A stretch of 64,000 bases of DNA from Verrucomicrobiota bacterium (GTDB lineage: Bacteria > Verrucomicrobiota > Verrucomicrobiia > Opitutales > Opitutaceae). Below are positions 26,496-35,400 of this stretch, piece after piece; position 1 is the stretch's first letter; each line of letters begins with the position of its first letter. Made by a program: the position numbers and the translations under genes. A model generated the notes under the pieces. It saw nothing but the letters and a program-made list of their open reading frames with translations, was not told where the DNA came from and did no database searches. Where the stretch lies: assembly GCA_023399155.1 (NCBI GenBank), contig JAEWQP010000008.1:154120-218119 (forward strand). Direction: 5' to 3'.

Positions 26496-29372
26496 TCAGG
26501 AAGCGTTTCTTACGATCTCACGCAACACGAATGGCAAAATGCCGCCATGTTGGTAGTACTCGATCTCGATCGGCGTATCGATGCGGCAGCGAACCGGCAC
26601 ATCGGTCACCGAGCCGTCGGCGCGCGTGATGCGCAGGGTCAGGTCCTGCTGTGGTTTGAGGAGCGGACTGAGGCCGACGACGTCGAACACTTCCGTGCCG
26701 TTGAGGCCCAGTGTCTGCGCGCCGGTGCCCTCCCGGAACTGGAGCGGCAGCACACCCATGCCCACGAGATTGGACCGGTGAATCCGCTCAAAACTTTGCG
26801 CCACCACGACCTTCACCCCGAGAAGATTCGTCCCCTTGGCCGCCCAGTCGCGCGAAGAACCCGTGCCATACTCCTGGCCGGCGATGATGATCAGGGGCGT
26901 GCCGCGCTTCTTGTATTCCTGCGCGGCATCGTAGATCGCCATCTTCGCGCCTTCGGGCTGGAGCAGCGTGAGACCGCCCTCCTCGCCACCGAGCATCAGA
27001 TTCTTGATACGCACATTCGCAAACGTGCCACGCGTCATGACGCGGTCGTTTCCGCGCCGCGAACCGTAGCTGTTGAAGTCCTCGAAGCTCACACCGCTCT
27101 CAAGCAGGAAACGCCCGGCCGGGGAGGCCTTCTTGATCGCACCCGCCGGCGAGATGTGGTCGGTCGTGACGGAGTCGCCGAAAATGCCGAGCGGGCGCGC
27201 GCCCCTGATCTCGGCGATCGTGCCCGCCTGCATGGAGAAGTTGGTGAAAAACGGCGGCTCCTGGATGTAGGTGCTCGTCGCGTCCCACGCGTAGACATGG
27301 CCGACGGTGGACGGAATCTCGTTCCACTTGGGGTTCTGCGCCGCGAAGTCAGTGTAGAGGCTGCGGAAAACCTCGGGCTTGAGCGCGGACTGCATGGCAT
27401 CGCGCACCTCGCTGATGCTCGGCCAGATGTCACGCAGGTGGACGGGGCCGGCCCGGCCGATCCCGATTGGCTCGGACGACAAGTCCACATCAATCCGGCC
27501 CGCGAGCGCGAACGCGACGACGAGCGGGGGCGACATGAGGAAGTTCGCCTTGATGTTCTGATGGACGCGCGCCTCGAAGTTGCGGTTGCCGGAGAGCACG
27601 CTGGCGGCGACGACGTCGTTTTTCACCACGGCCTCCTCGACCACAGGAGCGAGCGGACCGGAGTTTCCGATACACGTCGTGCAACCATAACCCACGAGGT
27701 TGAAGCCGAGCTGGTCGAGGTAGGGCTGCAGGCCCGTCTTCGTGAGATAATCGCTCACCACACGTGAACCCGGGGCGAGCGAGGCCTTCACCACCTTCGA
27801 GACCGAGAGGCCCTTCTCCACCGCCTTCTTCGCGAGGAGCCCGGCGGCGAGCATGACGCTCGGGTTCGAGGTGTTGGTGCAACTGGTGATCGCGGCGATC
27901 AGGACCGAACCATGGCGAATCTCGCCCTCCAGCGCGGCGCCGTTCTCCGGAATGACCGGATCGGGCGTGGGACGGTTGTTCGCCATCTCGCGCTCCGTGA
28001 CCACGTTGGTGTTCTTGGCCGCCGCTTCCGGCGACGTGATCGGTTCCTGACTGCCGCCGCCTCCGGATTGCGCCGCTGCAGTGCCAGCAAAGGGAAATGT
28101 CTTTCCGAGTTCGCCGGCGTCCTTTCCAAAGCCGCTCTCGGTCACCGGCTTCGAGAAGGCGCTGACAAATGTCTCCTTCAACTTGGGCAACTCGATGCGA
28201 TCCTGGGGGCGTTTTGGCCCGGCCACGCTGGGCACGACGCTCGAGAGATCGAGGTCGAGCACCTGCGAGTAGTCGATGTCGCCCTTCTGCGGCACGCCCC
28301 AGAGGCCCTGGGCCCGGAAGTAATTCTCGTAGGCGCTGATGTGCTCCTCGCTGCGGCCAGTGGCGCGGAGGTAGTTCACGCACTCCTCGTCAATCGGGAA
28401 GAAGCCCATGGTCGCGCCGTATTCGGGGGCCATGTTGGCGATCGTGGCACGGTCGACGACCGGCAGCGCCCGCGCGCCGGGACCGAAGAACTCCACGAAC
28501 TTGCCCACCACCTTGGCCTTGCGCAGGAGCTGCGTGACCGTGAGGGCGAGATCGGTCGCCGTCACGCCCTCGCGCAGCGAGCCCGTGAGGTGCACGCCGA
28601 CGACGTCGGGAGTAAGGAAATACACGGGCTGGCCGAGCATGCCGGCCTCGGCCTCGATGCCGCCGACACCCCACCCCACGACGCCGATGCCGTTGATCAT
28701 CGTGGTGTGGGAATCGGTGCCGACGAGTGTATCCGGATAGTAGATCTGAGACTTGAGATCTGAAATTTCAGATTCACAGGACAGCACGCCCTTGGCCAGG
28801 TGCTCGAGGTTGACCTGGTGCACGATGCCGATGCCCGGTGGGACGACCTTGAAGGTGTCGAACGCCTGCATGCCCCACTTCAGGAACTGGTAGCGCTCGC
28901 GGTTGCGCCGGAACTCGATCTCGAGGTTGCGGACGAACGCGTCGGGCGAGCCGTTGATGTCGACTTGCACGGAGTGGTCCACCACGAGGTCCACCGGGAC
29001 GAGCGGCTCGATGACCTTCGGGTTTTTACCGAGCCTCGCCACAGCCGAGCGCATGGCGGCGAGATCGACCAGCAACGGCACGCCGGTGAAATCCTGCAAT
29101 ACGATGCGGGCGACGACGAACGGGATCTCCTCCGTCCGGGTTGCGTTCGGCTGCCAGCCCGCGAGGTCGCGCACGTTCTGCTCGAGCACCTTCTTGCCGT
29201 CGCAGTTGCGCAGGACGGACTCGAGCACGAGGCGGATCGATACCGGGAGCCGCGAGATGCGGCCGATCCCGGCGGCCTCAAGCGCGGGCAGGGAATGGAA
29301 GCGGCCCTGGCGGCCGTTCCCGAGGTCGAAGCTCTTCAGCGTGCGAAACGGGTCGTGGAGGGAGGAAGACAT
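26496..29372 (-). CDS. acnA: aconitate hydratase A
   Basis: TCA-cycle enzyme interconverting citrate and isocitrate through a [4Fe-4S] cluster. 958 residues against about 890 for E. coli AcnA. The cluster cysteines are in AITSCTNTSNPS and VGYGCTTCIGNSGPL, and SDS/YPDTLVGTDSHTTMINGIG, GFGSSR-type (GTGSSRDWAAKG) and GIFGDSVTTDHISPAG motifs are intact. Two insertions explain the length: about 60 residues with a GGGG linker before EIRHGSVLIAAITSC, and a short ESEISDLKSQI stretch before YYPDTLVG that derives from an intergenic repeat word. ATG at 29372. Confidence 0.96.
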   Translation of the reverse strand: MSSSLHDPFRTLKSFDLGNGRQGRFHSLPALEAAGIGRISRLPVSIRLVLESVLRNCDGKKVLEQNVRDLAGWQPNATRTEEIPFVVARIVLQDFTGVPLLVDLAAMRSAVARLGKNPKVIEPLVPVDLVVDHSVQVDINGSPDAFVRNLEIEFRRNRERYQFLKWGMQAFDTFKVVPPGIGIVHQVNLEHLAKGVLSCESEISDLKSQIYYPDTLVGTDSHTTMINGIGVVGWGVGGIEAEAGMLGQPVYFLTPDVVGVHLTGSLREGVTATDLALTVTQLLRKAKVVGKFVEFFGPGARALPVVDRATIANMAPEYGATMGFFPIDEECVNYLRATGRSEEHISAYENYFRAQGLWGVPQKGDIDYSQVLDLDLSSVVPSVAGPKRPQDRIELPKLKETFVSAFSKPVTESGFGKDAGELGKTFPFAGTAAAQSGGGGSQEPITSPEAAAKNTNVVTEREMANNRPTPDPVIPENGAALEGEIRHGSVLIAAITSCTNTSNPSVMLAAGLLAKKAVEKGLSVSKVVKASLAPGSRVVSDYLTKTGLQPYLDQLGFNLVGYGCTTCIGNSGPLAPVVEEAVVKNDVVAASVLSGNRNFEARVHQNIKANFLMSPPLVVAFALAGRIDVDLSSEPIGIGRAGPVHLRDIWPSISEVRDAMQSALKPEVFRSLYTDFAAQNPKWNEIPSTVGHVYAWDATSTYIQEPPFFTNFSMQAGTIAEIRGARPLGIFGDSVTTDHISPAGAIKKASPAGRFLLESGVSFEDFNSYGSRRGNDRVMTRGTFANVRIKNLMLGGEEGGLTLLQPEGAKMAIYDAAQEYKKRGTPLIIIAGQEYGTGSSRDWAAKGTNLLGVKVVVAQSFERIHRSNLVGMGVLPLQFREGTGAQTLGLNGTEVFDVVGLSPLLKPQQDLTLRITRADGSVTDVPVRCRIDTPIEIEYYQHGGILPFVLREIVRNAS
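28742..28776. repeat. intergenic-type repeat word inside acnA
   Basis: The plus strand reads AGATCTGAGACTTGAGATC followed by TGAAATTTCAGATT. The same words (AGATTTGAAATTTGAGATC, CTGAGAT) form the non-coding repeats at 52670-52700 and 55486-55520. Here they are in frame and encode SESEISDLKSQI of aconitase. Confidence 0.55.
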
Positions 29373-29444
29373 GGGCGGATCGAAATATCGGAAAAGGCGC
29401 GTCCCGGCGCAAACGGGCGGCCGGGACGACGATGAACGGGCTCG

Positions 29445-29915
29445 TCAGGCGAGGGCGGCTTTGACCGCATCAATATTCGGAAGGTCTTTGGGTGTCGGCG
29501 TCTGCTCAGCGTATTTGATGACCCCGTCCTTGCTGATGACAAAGGCGGCGCGGGCGGCGGTGTCCCCGATGCCGGCGAGGTTCGGGAAGACCACATCATA
29601 GGCTTTGATCACGGTCTTGTTCAGGTCGCTCAGGAGAGGAATCTTGATGCCGGCCTGCTTGGCCCACGCCTCCTGGGAGAAGACGTTGTCCACGCTGATA
29701 CCATAGACGGCTGCGTCCAACTTGTCGAATTCGGCAAGCCCGCCCGAGACATCGCACAGCTCGGTCTGGCACACGCTGGTGAAGGCCGCCGGGAAGAAGA
29801 GGAGCACGGTGTTCTTCTTGCCGAAGTTGGAGCTGAGCGTGATGTCTTTGAGGCCGTCGGCGGTCTTGGTCTTGAGGGTGAAATCGGGGGCTTTGCTTCC
29901 TAGGGCGAGTGGCAT
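29445..29915 (-). CDS. AhpC/TSA-family peroxiredoxin
   Basis: 156 residues with a thioredoxin fold. The peroxidatic cysteine is Cys49 in FFPAAFTSVCQTELC, and Cys54 sits four residues later, the C-X4-C spacing of Bcp-type enzymes; the surrounding sequence looks more like AhpE. It reduces peroxides, protecting cytoplasmic targets. It lies 72 bp upstream of acnA, whose iron-sulfur cluster is peroxide-sensitive, so co-expression would make sense, but that is inference. ATG at 29915. Confidence 0.92.
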   Translation of the reverse strand: MPLALGSKAPDFTLKTKTADGLKDITLSSNFGKKNTVLLFFPAAFTSVCQTELCDVSGGLAEFDKLDAAVYGISVDNVFSQEAWAKQAGIKIPLLSDLNKTVIKAYDVVFPNLAGIGDTAARAAFVISKDGVIKYAEQTPTPKDLPNIDAVKAALA

Positions 29916-30187
29916 GTTTGTATTTGTTGATTAACAGGTTTGGACGAAAACGGGCAAACGAACGGAAGGGGAAGGCTGGTCCGGCCGGCGAAGTGAGACA
30001 AACACAAAGGCTGGCGGAAACGGGTCCAGGCTCAACGAACACTTACCCTTATGTCGTTGGCCCTCAGGCGATCAGCGGGCGCGATACTCCGGGCCCCGGC
30101 GCCGATGCGTCAGGCCGTGATGCCGGAACGAGCGGGAGAATCGCGTCGCGCTTGGGGACGTGCGGACGCGAGCCCAAAAACCCAGCC

Positions 30188-31333
30188 TCAGGTCGCGGAA
30201 AAGGCCGAGGGCTGCACCCGTCTCCGCCTCAGGATGCCGACCACCAACACCGCCGCCGCGATGCCGAGCAGGGAGCCGCCCAGCAGCGGGCGATAGGCCA
30301 GCCACGCAAGCCCGATCGTGACGCACGTGAGGACGAGCGCGGCAAGAAAGGCAACCATGCCGATGCCCGCTCCAAGCACCGTGCCGATGATCGGCACCAC
30401 ATCGCCAAGCGTGGCCACCGGCTTGAGCACCAGCCCGATTCCCAGCGCCATGGCCAGAAAACCTCCGAGCCGCAGGCCCCAGGTGAGGATTGTGTTGGCT
30501 CGGACCTCCTGGTCGAACAGCCCGGCGGCCGAATGCGTTCCCGTCTCGATCACCGAGATCGTCGTCCCCTCGGCCGTGACATACGGCTCAAACGTCACCC
30601 CTTGGCGCCGCGCCAGCAGGCTCACCGTGGACGGCTTCAGCACGCGGTAGGAAACCTGGAGGTCGCCGATCTGCGGATCGCCCGGATCTCCTCCCAGAAA
30701 ATAGGAGCCATCCACCACGCGACAGGGACGGGCCTGGGCGACCGCCGGGTCCTCGGACATGGGCAGTTCCTCATCGGCTCGCAGCGTCTGCACCATGCCG
30801 GCGGGAAGCGTGTAGACGCCGAGCGTCACGCGATCCGCGTTCCATGATTTCGAGCTGAAGGGCATGCGAGGATTCGGCGGCGACTGCTTCTCGTAGAACT
30901 CACTGGGATCGTGCCAGGTGTCGTCCCAAGCCTTGGCATAGGTGTAGGTCGTGATCGTCTTCTCCCCGCCGCCGAGCTGCTTTTCCTTTCGGGTGCGTTC
31001 CGACTCCACCCATTGGAACATCTTGACCGTGCGCTCGAGCCTGAGGGCGTTGAGCGCGACGCCGAATTGCGGGTCGCGAAGGACAGCCTCGGTGGCAGCC
31101 GGCCCGCTCACGTGCACGAGTTTCCCATCTGTCGCCGGGTCGAGCCGCTCCAGCGCAGCTTCCACGCACGCTTTCCGGCCCTCCTCCAGGCCCTTCGCCG
31201 TGCGCACGGCGCGACCTTCGTTCCAAAACAGCAGGACAAAGGAGGCCACAAAGAACACCACTCCCGCCAGGACGCCCTTGATCGATTGCATCAAGCGGCT
31301 GCCGTACGACGAATACTCCACTTTCTGAGCCAT
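30188..31333 (-). CDS. TMEM43-family membrane protein
   Basis: 381 residues. One membrane helix near the N-terminus (SIKGVLAGVVFFVASFVLLFWNEGRA), a large extracytoplasmic domain (about 60-275), then three or four helices at the C-terminus ending in a basic tail. The NEGRAV motif after helix 1 and the helix layout are those of the TMEM43 family, whose bacterial role is unknown. The frame is open upstream to 31669, but ATG 31333 starts the hydrophobic region correctly. It is divergent from tyrS. I saw no gene in 29916-30187. Confidence 0.8.
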   Translation of the reverse strand: MAQKVEYSSYGSRLMQSIKGVLAGVVFFVASFVLLFWNEGRAVRTAKGLEEGRKACVEAALERLDPATDGKLVHVSGPAATEAVLRDPQFGVALNALRLERTVKMFQWVESERTRKEKQLGGGEKTITTYTYAKAWDDTWHDPSEFYEKQSPPNPRMPFSSKSWNADRVTLGVYTLPAGMVQTLRADEELPMSEDPAVAQARPCRVVDGSYFLGGDPGDPQIGDLQVSYRVLKPSTVSLLARRQGVTFEPYVTAEGTTISVIETGTHSAAGLFDQEVRANTILTWGLRLGGFLAMALGIGLVLKPVATLGDVVPIIGTVLGAGIGMVAFLAALVLTCVTIGLAWLAYRPLLGGSLLGIAAAVLVVGILRRRRVQPSAFSAT

Positions 31334-31477
31334 AGGGTTTCCTTTCGCTCGGGGGGCCAGCGTCGCCCGTGACTCTAGCGCCCGGTACACCCGCCATGCA
31401 ATGGCATTCTGCCCGCCCGGGAGGCTCCCGAATTCCCCTTGAGCCGCGCGGGGCTGCTCCGCATACCGGTCGCTTCC

Positions 31478-32758
31478 ATGCCCTCCTTGATCGAAGACCT
31501 GCAATGGCGGGGATTGCTCGCCGACTGTACCGACCTCCCCGGTCTCGCCGACCGGCTGCAAGCGGGACCGATCACGGTGTACTGCGGGTTCGATCCGACG
31601 GCGGACTCGCTCCACGTCGGTCACCTCATGGGCCAGCTCACGCTCAAGCGCTTCCAACTCGCCGGCCACCGCCCGATCGCCCTGGCCGGTGGCGCCACCG
31701 GCATGATCGGCGACCCGTCTGGGCGCTCATCGGAGCGCAACCTGCTCACGCGCGAGCAGCTCACGCACAACATCGGCTGCATCAAACAGCAGCTTTCCAA
31801 GCTGCTCGACTTCGAGACCGCCGCGAATCCCGCCCGCCTCGTCGACAACGCAGATTGGACCGCGCCGATCAGCTTCCTCGATTTCCTGCGCGACATCGGA
31901 AAACACTTTTCCCTGAACGTCATGCTTGCGAAGGACTCCGTGAAGTCGCGCATGGAGGGCGACTCCGGGATCAGCTTCACCGAGTTCAGCTATCAACTGC
32001 TGCAGGCGTTTGACTTCCTCCACCTGCGCCAGTCCTTCGACTGCGAACTCCAGGTCGGTGGCTCCGATCAATGGGGGAACATCGTCGCGGGCACGGACCT
32101 GATCCGCAAGAAACTCGGCGCACCGGCCTGGGGCTGGACTTTCCCGCTCATCACCAAGAGCGACGGCACCAAGTTCGGCAAGACCGCCAGCGGTGCGGTC
32201 TGGCTCGATCCACAGAAGACGAGCCCGTACCGCTTCTACCAGTTCTTCATCAACACCGAGGACGTGATGGTCAGCCCGTACCTGCGCAAGTTCACGCTCC
32301 TTCCGCGCGAGCAGATTGAGGCCCTCGAGGCCGGGCACGCGGCCAACCCGGGCGCGCGGGCCGCGCACGCCGCGCTCGCCCGCGAGGTGACCACGCTCGT
32401 GCACGGCGCCGCCGCCTGCGAGGATGCCGTGCGCGCCAGCCAGCTCCTCTTCGGCGGCGATCCCACCGGTGTATCCGAATCGGCCCTGCGCGACATCGCC
32501 GCGGAGGTGCCGGGCGCGGCGATCGCGCGCACCAGCCTCGCGGGCGACGGCGTGAACATCGTCGACCTGCTGGCGACGACGGGGCTCTGTCCCTCGAAAG
32601 GCCAGGCCCGCAAGGACGTCGAGGGCGGTGGTATTTACGTTAACAATACGCGAGTCGCCGGCGCCAGCCGCCAGGTGACGGAGGGTGATCTCCTGCACGG
32701 GCAGCACGTGCTGCTGCGCAAGGGCAAGCGGAACTACCTGCTGGTCAGGGCGGAGTAG
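31478..32758 (+). CDS. tyrS: tyrosyl-tRNA synthetase
   Basis: 426 residues. Class I signature HVGH in DSLHVGHLMGQL, the second signature KFGKT, the tyrosine pocket segment YCGFDPTADSL and QVGGSDQWGNIVAG are all present, followed by the anticodon domain and a C-terminal S4 RNA-binding domain (CPSKGQARKDVEGGGIYVNNTRV). ATG at 31478 is used; the open frame begins 39 bp earlier. Its 3' end abuts the repeat block that carries the broken transposase. Confidence 0.97.
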   Translation: MPSLIEDLQWRGLLADCTDLPGLADRLQAGPITVYCGFDPTADSLHVGHLMGQLTLKRFQLAGHRPIALAGGATGMIGDPSGRSSERNLLTREQLTHNIGCIKQQLSKLLDFETAANPARLVDNADWTAPISFLDFLRDIGKHFSLNVMLAKDSVKSRMEGDSGISFTEFSYQLLQAFDFLHLRQSFDCELQVGGSDQWGNIVAGTDLIRKKLGAPAWGWTFPLITKSDGTKFGKTASGAVWLDPQKTSPYRFYQFFINTEDVMVSPYLRKFTLLPREQIEALEAGHAANPGARAAHAALAREVTTLVHGAAACEDAVRASQLLFGGDPTGVSESALRDIAAEVPGAAIARTSLAGDGVNIVDLLATTGLCPSKGQARKDVEGGGIYVNNTRVAGASRQVTEGDLLHGQHVLLRKGKRNYLLVRAE

Positions 32759-32762
32759 CGGG

Positions 32763-32928
32763 GATGCCGAAGGGCGAATGATGAATGCCGAGTGCCGCCG
32801 GTGCATCGTCGGCGTACGCGGTGCATCGTCGGCGTACGGATGGGTGACATTGTTTCGCGGCGCGGCCAGAGGCCTCGCCCTACCTCAGGCCGGCTCAGTG
32901 GGTAGGGCGAGGCCTCCGGCCGAGCCGC
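32763..32928. repeat. left outer arm and REP pair flanking the transposase
   Basis: 32763-32800 repeats GAATGCCGAG-type words, the complement of which lies at 33555-33590 on the far side of the transposase. A 20-bp-class duplication (GGTGCATCGTCGGCGTACG) occurs at 32799 and 32820. Then REP copies 32857-32883 (minus, CTAC head) and 32902-32928 (plus, GTAG head) follow, with the heads facing each other across 18 bp. Confidence 0.75.
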
Positions 32929-32971
32929 GTTGGATGTTGTCTGCCGGCGAGCGTCCGACCCACTCTGCTGC

Positions 32972-33448
32972 ATGCCCCTACCCCAGCGACGCCGCCTCTA
33001 CCACACGCCGCCCGGATGGGTCGAATCAGGCGCACGCTTCTTCATCACGATTTGCACCGCAAACCGCGGGTAGACCGCTCTGACGCTCCCCCACATCGCC
33101 CCGGTCCTGCTGAAGAACGCCGTTCACTACCACTGCATCGGACGATGGTGGATGGATGTTTTTCTTCTCATGCCCGACCACGTGCACGCACTTCTCAGCG
33201 TACCGATGGAATCGGCGCTGAAGTCCACAATCTCACAGTGGAAAGGGTTTCAGACAAAAGCCGTGGGCGTGACCTGGCAGTCAGGCTTCTTCGATCATAG
33301 ACTTCGCACGGACGAATCCGCCAACGAGAAGGTGCACTACATCCTGAACAATCCTGTGCGAGCCAGGCTCGTCTCGAGACCCGAAGATTGGCCGCATGCA
33401 TGGGTGCAGTGGCGGGATGACATCGAAGGGAGTCGCGGGGATATGTGA
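32972..33448 (+). pseudogene. REP-associated tyrosine transposase (RAYT, IS200-like Y1) with an in-frame stop
   Basis: Reading from ATG 32972 gives MPLPQRRRLYHTPPGWVESG ... FFITICTANRG, then an amber TAG at 33071-33073, and the same frame continues to 33448. After the stop come the HUH motif (LMPDHVHALLSV) and the catalytic-tyrosine segment HYILNNPVRARLVSRPEDWPHA. Both halves belong to one RAYT of about 158 residues, a normal length. RAYTs are single-copy transposase relatives that act on REP palindromes with a GTAG head, exactly the elements on both sides here. A start at 33152 would lose the N-terminal strand, so I call it a pseudogene unless the stop is suppressed. Confidence 0.85.
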
Positions 33449-33456
33449 CGTCGCTC

Positions 33457-33590
33457 GCGGCTCGGCCAGAGGCCTCGCCCTACCTCAGGCCGGTTCCGCA
33501 GGCAGGGCGCGGCCTCTGACCGAGCCGCGAAAACGAACAGGCTGTCGTCCGCCGACGGGCCATTCGCCACTCGGCATTTGGCCTTCCCTA
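33457..33590. repeat. right REP pair and outer arm flanking the transposase
   Basis: REP copies lie at 33457-33483 (minus, CTAC head) and 33502-33528 (plus, head GCAG), with a spacer starting CTCAGGCCGG that is shared with the left pair. The outer arm 33555-33590 (CATTCGCCACTCGGCATTTGG) is the complement of words at 32763-32800. The arm runs into the stop region of the AAA gene at 33588. Confidence 0.75.
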
Positions 33591-35288
33591 CCCTCCCAAC
33601 TCCCTTCTCAGCCCCTCCGGCAGCAGCGCCAGATCGCTTGTGTCCTCGATCGCGAGCTTGATCTGTTCGCGTATCCGAGAAAGCGGCACGGGCGGCATGT
33701 AGTTGGCCAGCTGCTGGCGCAGAAGGTCCAGCGCGGGCTCCTGGCTGATGTGATGCTGGCGGAAGACGGCGCTCGCCAGCGACGTCGCGGCACCGGCGGT
33801 GAGCAGTTCCGGAGGCTCGAGGTCGGCCGGACATGCCTCGGGAAGCTCCAGTCCAAAACGCTTGAATACGCCCCGCATCATGGCCCAGCGGTCCTTCAGC
33901 TCGAACGCCGGCAGAACGGGCAGCCGGCGATCCACACGCCCGGGCCTTTTCAGGTCGACCTCCACCAGGTCCGGGCGCGAGGTGGCCAGCACCCAGAGAA
34001 TGCGCCCGCGGTTGTCCTGGTCGGCCATGAACTGCGCGAGCATCGAATAGAGGCGGCCATTGACGTCGCTCGACGAGTCGGCTCCCGAGCGCCGGCCGAG
34101 CGTCTGGTCGGCCTCATCAATGAAGACGAGGCACTCGCCCACCGCACCGATCAGCCTGAAGATCTTCTCGAGGTTGCTTTCCGAACTGCCCACCCAGCGG
34201 TCCCGAAAGTTCTTCAGGACGATGACGGGAAGCTGCGCCTCGCCCGCGATGCAATTCACCAGGAACGTCTTCCCGGTACCGACCGGACCGGCGATCAGAT
34301 AGCCCATCGGCACCGCCTTCGAGACGCCCTCGCGCATCAACCTGAGGTCGGTGCGCACCGCCTCCACCAGCTGCGGCTGGCCGTGGTAGTCGTCCAACGT
34401 GACCTTTGACTCGACGAACTCCACCAGGGATGAGCTGTCGCGCTCGACCAGTTCCTTGCGCAGCGCACTCACGGCGGCGGAATCGAGCGGCTTGTTCGCG
34501 TGCGATCGACGCCGGAGCAGGCTGATGAGCGACGTGCGCGTGAGCCCGCGGAGCTTGCGGGCGAGCACCTCCGGCGCCCGGGAAAAATCGCCGAGGCTTC
34601 CGGGAAACGCTGCGCCGAGGCGCGTCAGGTCGGCGACAAGGTCCTCTTCAGCCGGCAGGCCCACCGTCAACGTGGCCGCGAGCGGGTTGGCGCGCACCAT
34701 CAGGTGCAGGTCGCTCAGGTTTTCCGCCAGGAGAAAGGTCGTGAGGCTGAACCACTCGTGCGTGGACGGCCGCGACCACTCGCGCACGAGCGAAGCGCCG
34801 GCGCCGAGGTCGAACTGCAGATTGCCTCCATCGCCCGGTACGAGCATCTGGGCGTCGCGCAGGATCGCGGCGACATGGACGGGGCGCCGCTCGGAAACGG
34901 CGAGGTTGTTGAGGAACAGGAACAGCCGGCGAAGCGCCGCGAGATACTCCATGGGCGAGCTCCGCAGGTCGCGCAGCGCGGCCAGGCCTTCCCACCCCTC
35001 CAGCATCTCGCGCCCGCGACGCACGTCGATGCCGTGCGCGATGTCGAGCTCCACGATAACGGTGAACCCGCCCAGCAGCCGGCGAACAAGAAACTCGTCG
35101 AGATCATGGTACTCGGCAAGCGGGCCCCGCGCCGCGCCCACGGGCCTGGGCGCCGCGGGCGGCACCAGCCCGGGGGTCTTCGCCTCCGCACCGTGCCAGA
35201 ACACATCCTGCACGTTGCCATGGAGGATGAACTGACAGGCGGCCTCGGAGGCGTAGAGAGATTCGAGTTCGTGGATCCAGGAGGCCAT
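33588..35288 (-). CDS. classic-clade AAA ATPase, likely partner of PspA
   Basis: 566 residues. The N-terminal 300 residues are an uncharacterised domain with two Rossmann-like stretches (FTVIVELDIAHGIDV; VHVAAILRDAQML). The C-terminal AAA module has Walker A G334PVGTGKT341, a pore-loop/GxSE region (RWVGSSESNLEKIF), Walker B CLVFIDEAD (386-394) and the second region of homology with ATSRPDLVEVDLKRPGRVDR supplying arginine fingers. This is the Vps4/FtsH/Cdc48-type signature, not the sigma-54 activator type of PspF, and there is no DNA-binding domain. Only a REP pair separates it from pspA. It may remodel PspA filaments; that is inference. ATG at 35288. Confidence 0.88.
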   Translation of the reverse strand: MASWIHELESLYASEAACQFILHGNVQDVFWHGAEAKTPGLVPPAAPRPVGAARGPLAEYHDLDEFLVRRLLGGFTVIVELDIAHGIDVRRGREMLEGWEGLAALRDLRSSPMEYLAALRRLFLFLNNLAVSERRPVHVAAILRDAQMLVPGDGGNLQFDLGAGASLVREWSRPSTHEWFSLTTFLLAENLSDLHLMVRANPLAATLTVGLPAEEDLVADLTRLGAAFPGSLGDFSRAPEVLARKLRGLTRTSLISLLRRRSHANKPLDSAAVSALRKELVERDSSSLVEFVESKVTLDDYHGQPQLVEAVRTDLRLMREGVSKAVPMGYLIAGPVGTGKTFLVNCIAGEAQLPVIVLKNFRDRWVGSSESNLEKIFRLIGAVGECLVFIDEADQTLGRRSGADSSSDVNGRLYSMLAQFMADQDNRGRILWVLATSRPDLVEVDLKRPGRVDRRLPVLPAFELKDRWAMMRGVFKRFGLELPEACPADLEPPELLTAGAATSLASAVFRQHHISQEPALDLLRQQLANYMPPVPLSRIREQIKLAIEDTSDLALLPEGLRRELGG

Positions 35289-35309
35289 GGGGCGTGTATT
35301 CGGATCGTG

Positions 35310-35387
35310 GTGAGGCGCGGCCTCCGGCCGCGCCGCGTTCGTGCAACTGTCTTCTCCTGAGCGGCCCGGCCGGAGGCCTCGCCCTAC
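35310..35387. repeat. REP pair between pspA and the AAA gene
   Basis: Copies at 35310-35336 (plus, head GTGA, variant core GGCGCGGCCTCCGGCCGCGCC-like with paired changes) and 35361-35387 (minus, CTAC head). The pair spans 78 bp and fills the intergenic space inside the cluster. Confidence 0.75.
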
Positions 35388-35400
35388 CTTCTGCAGATCC

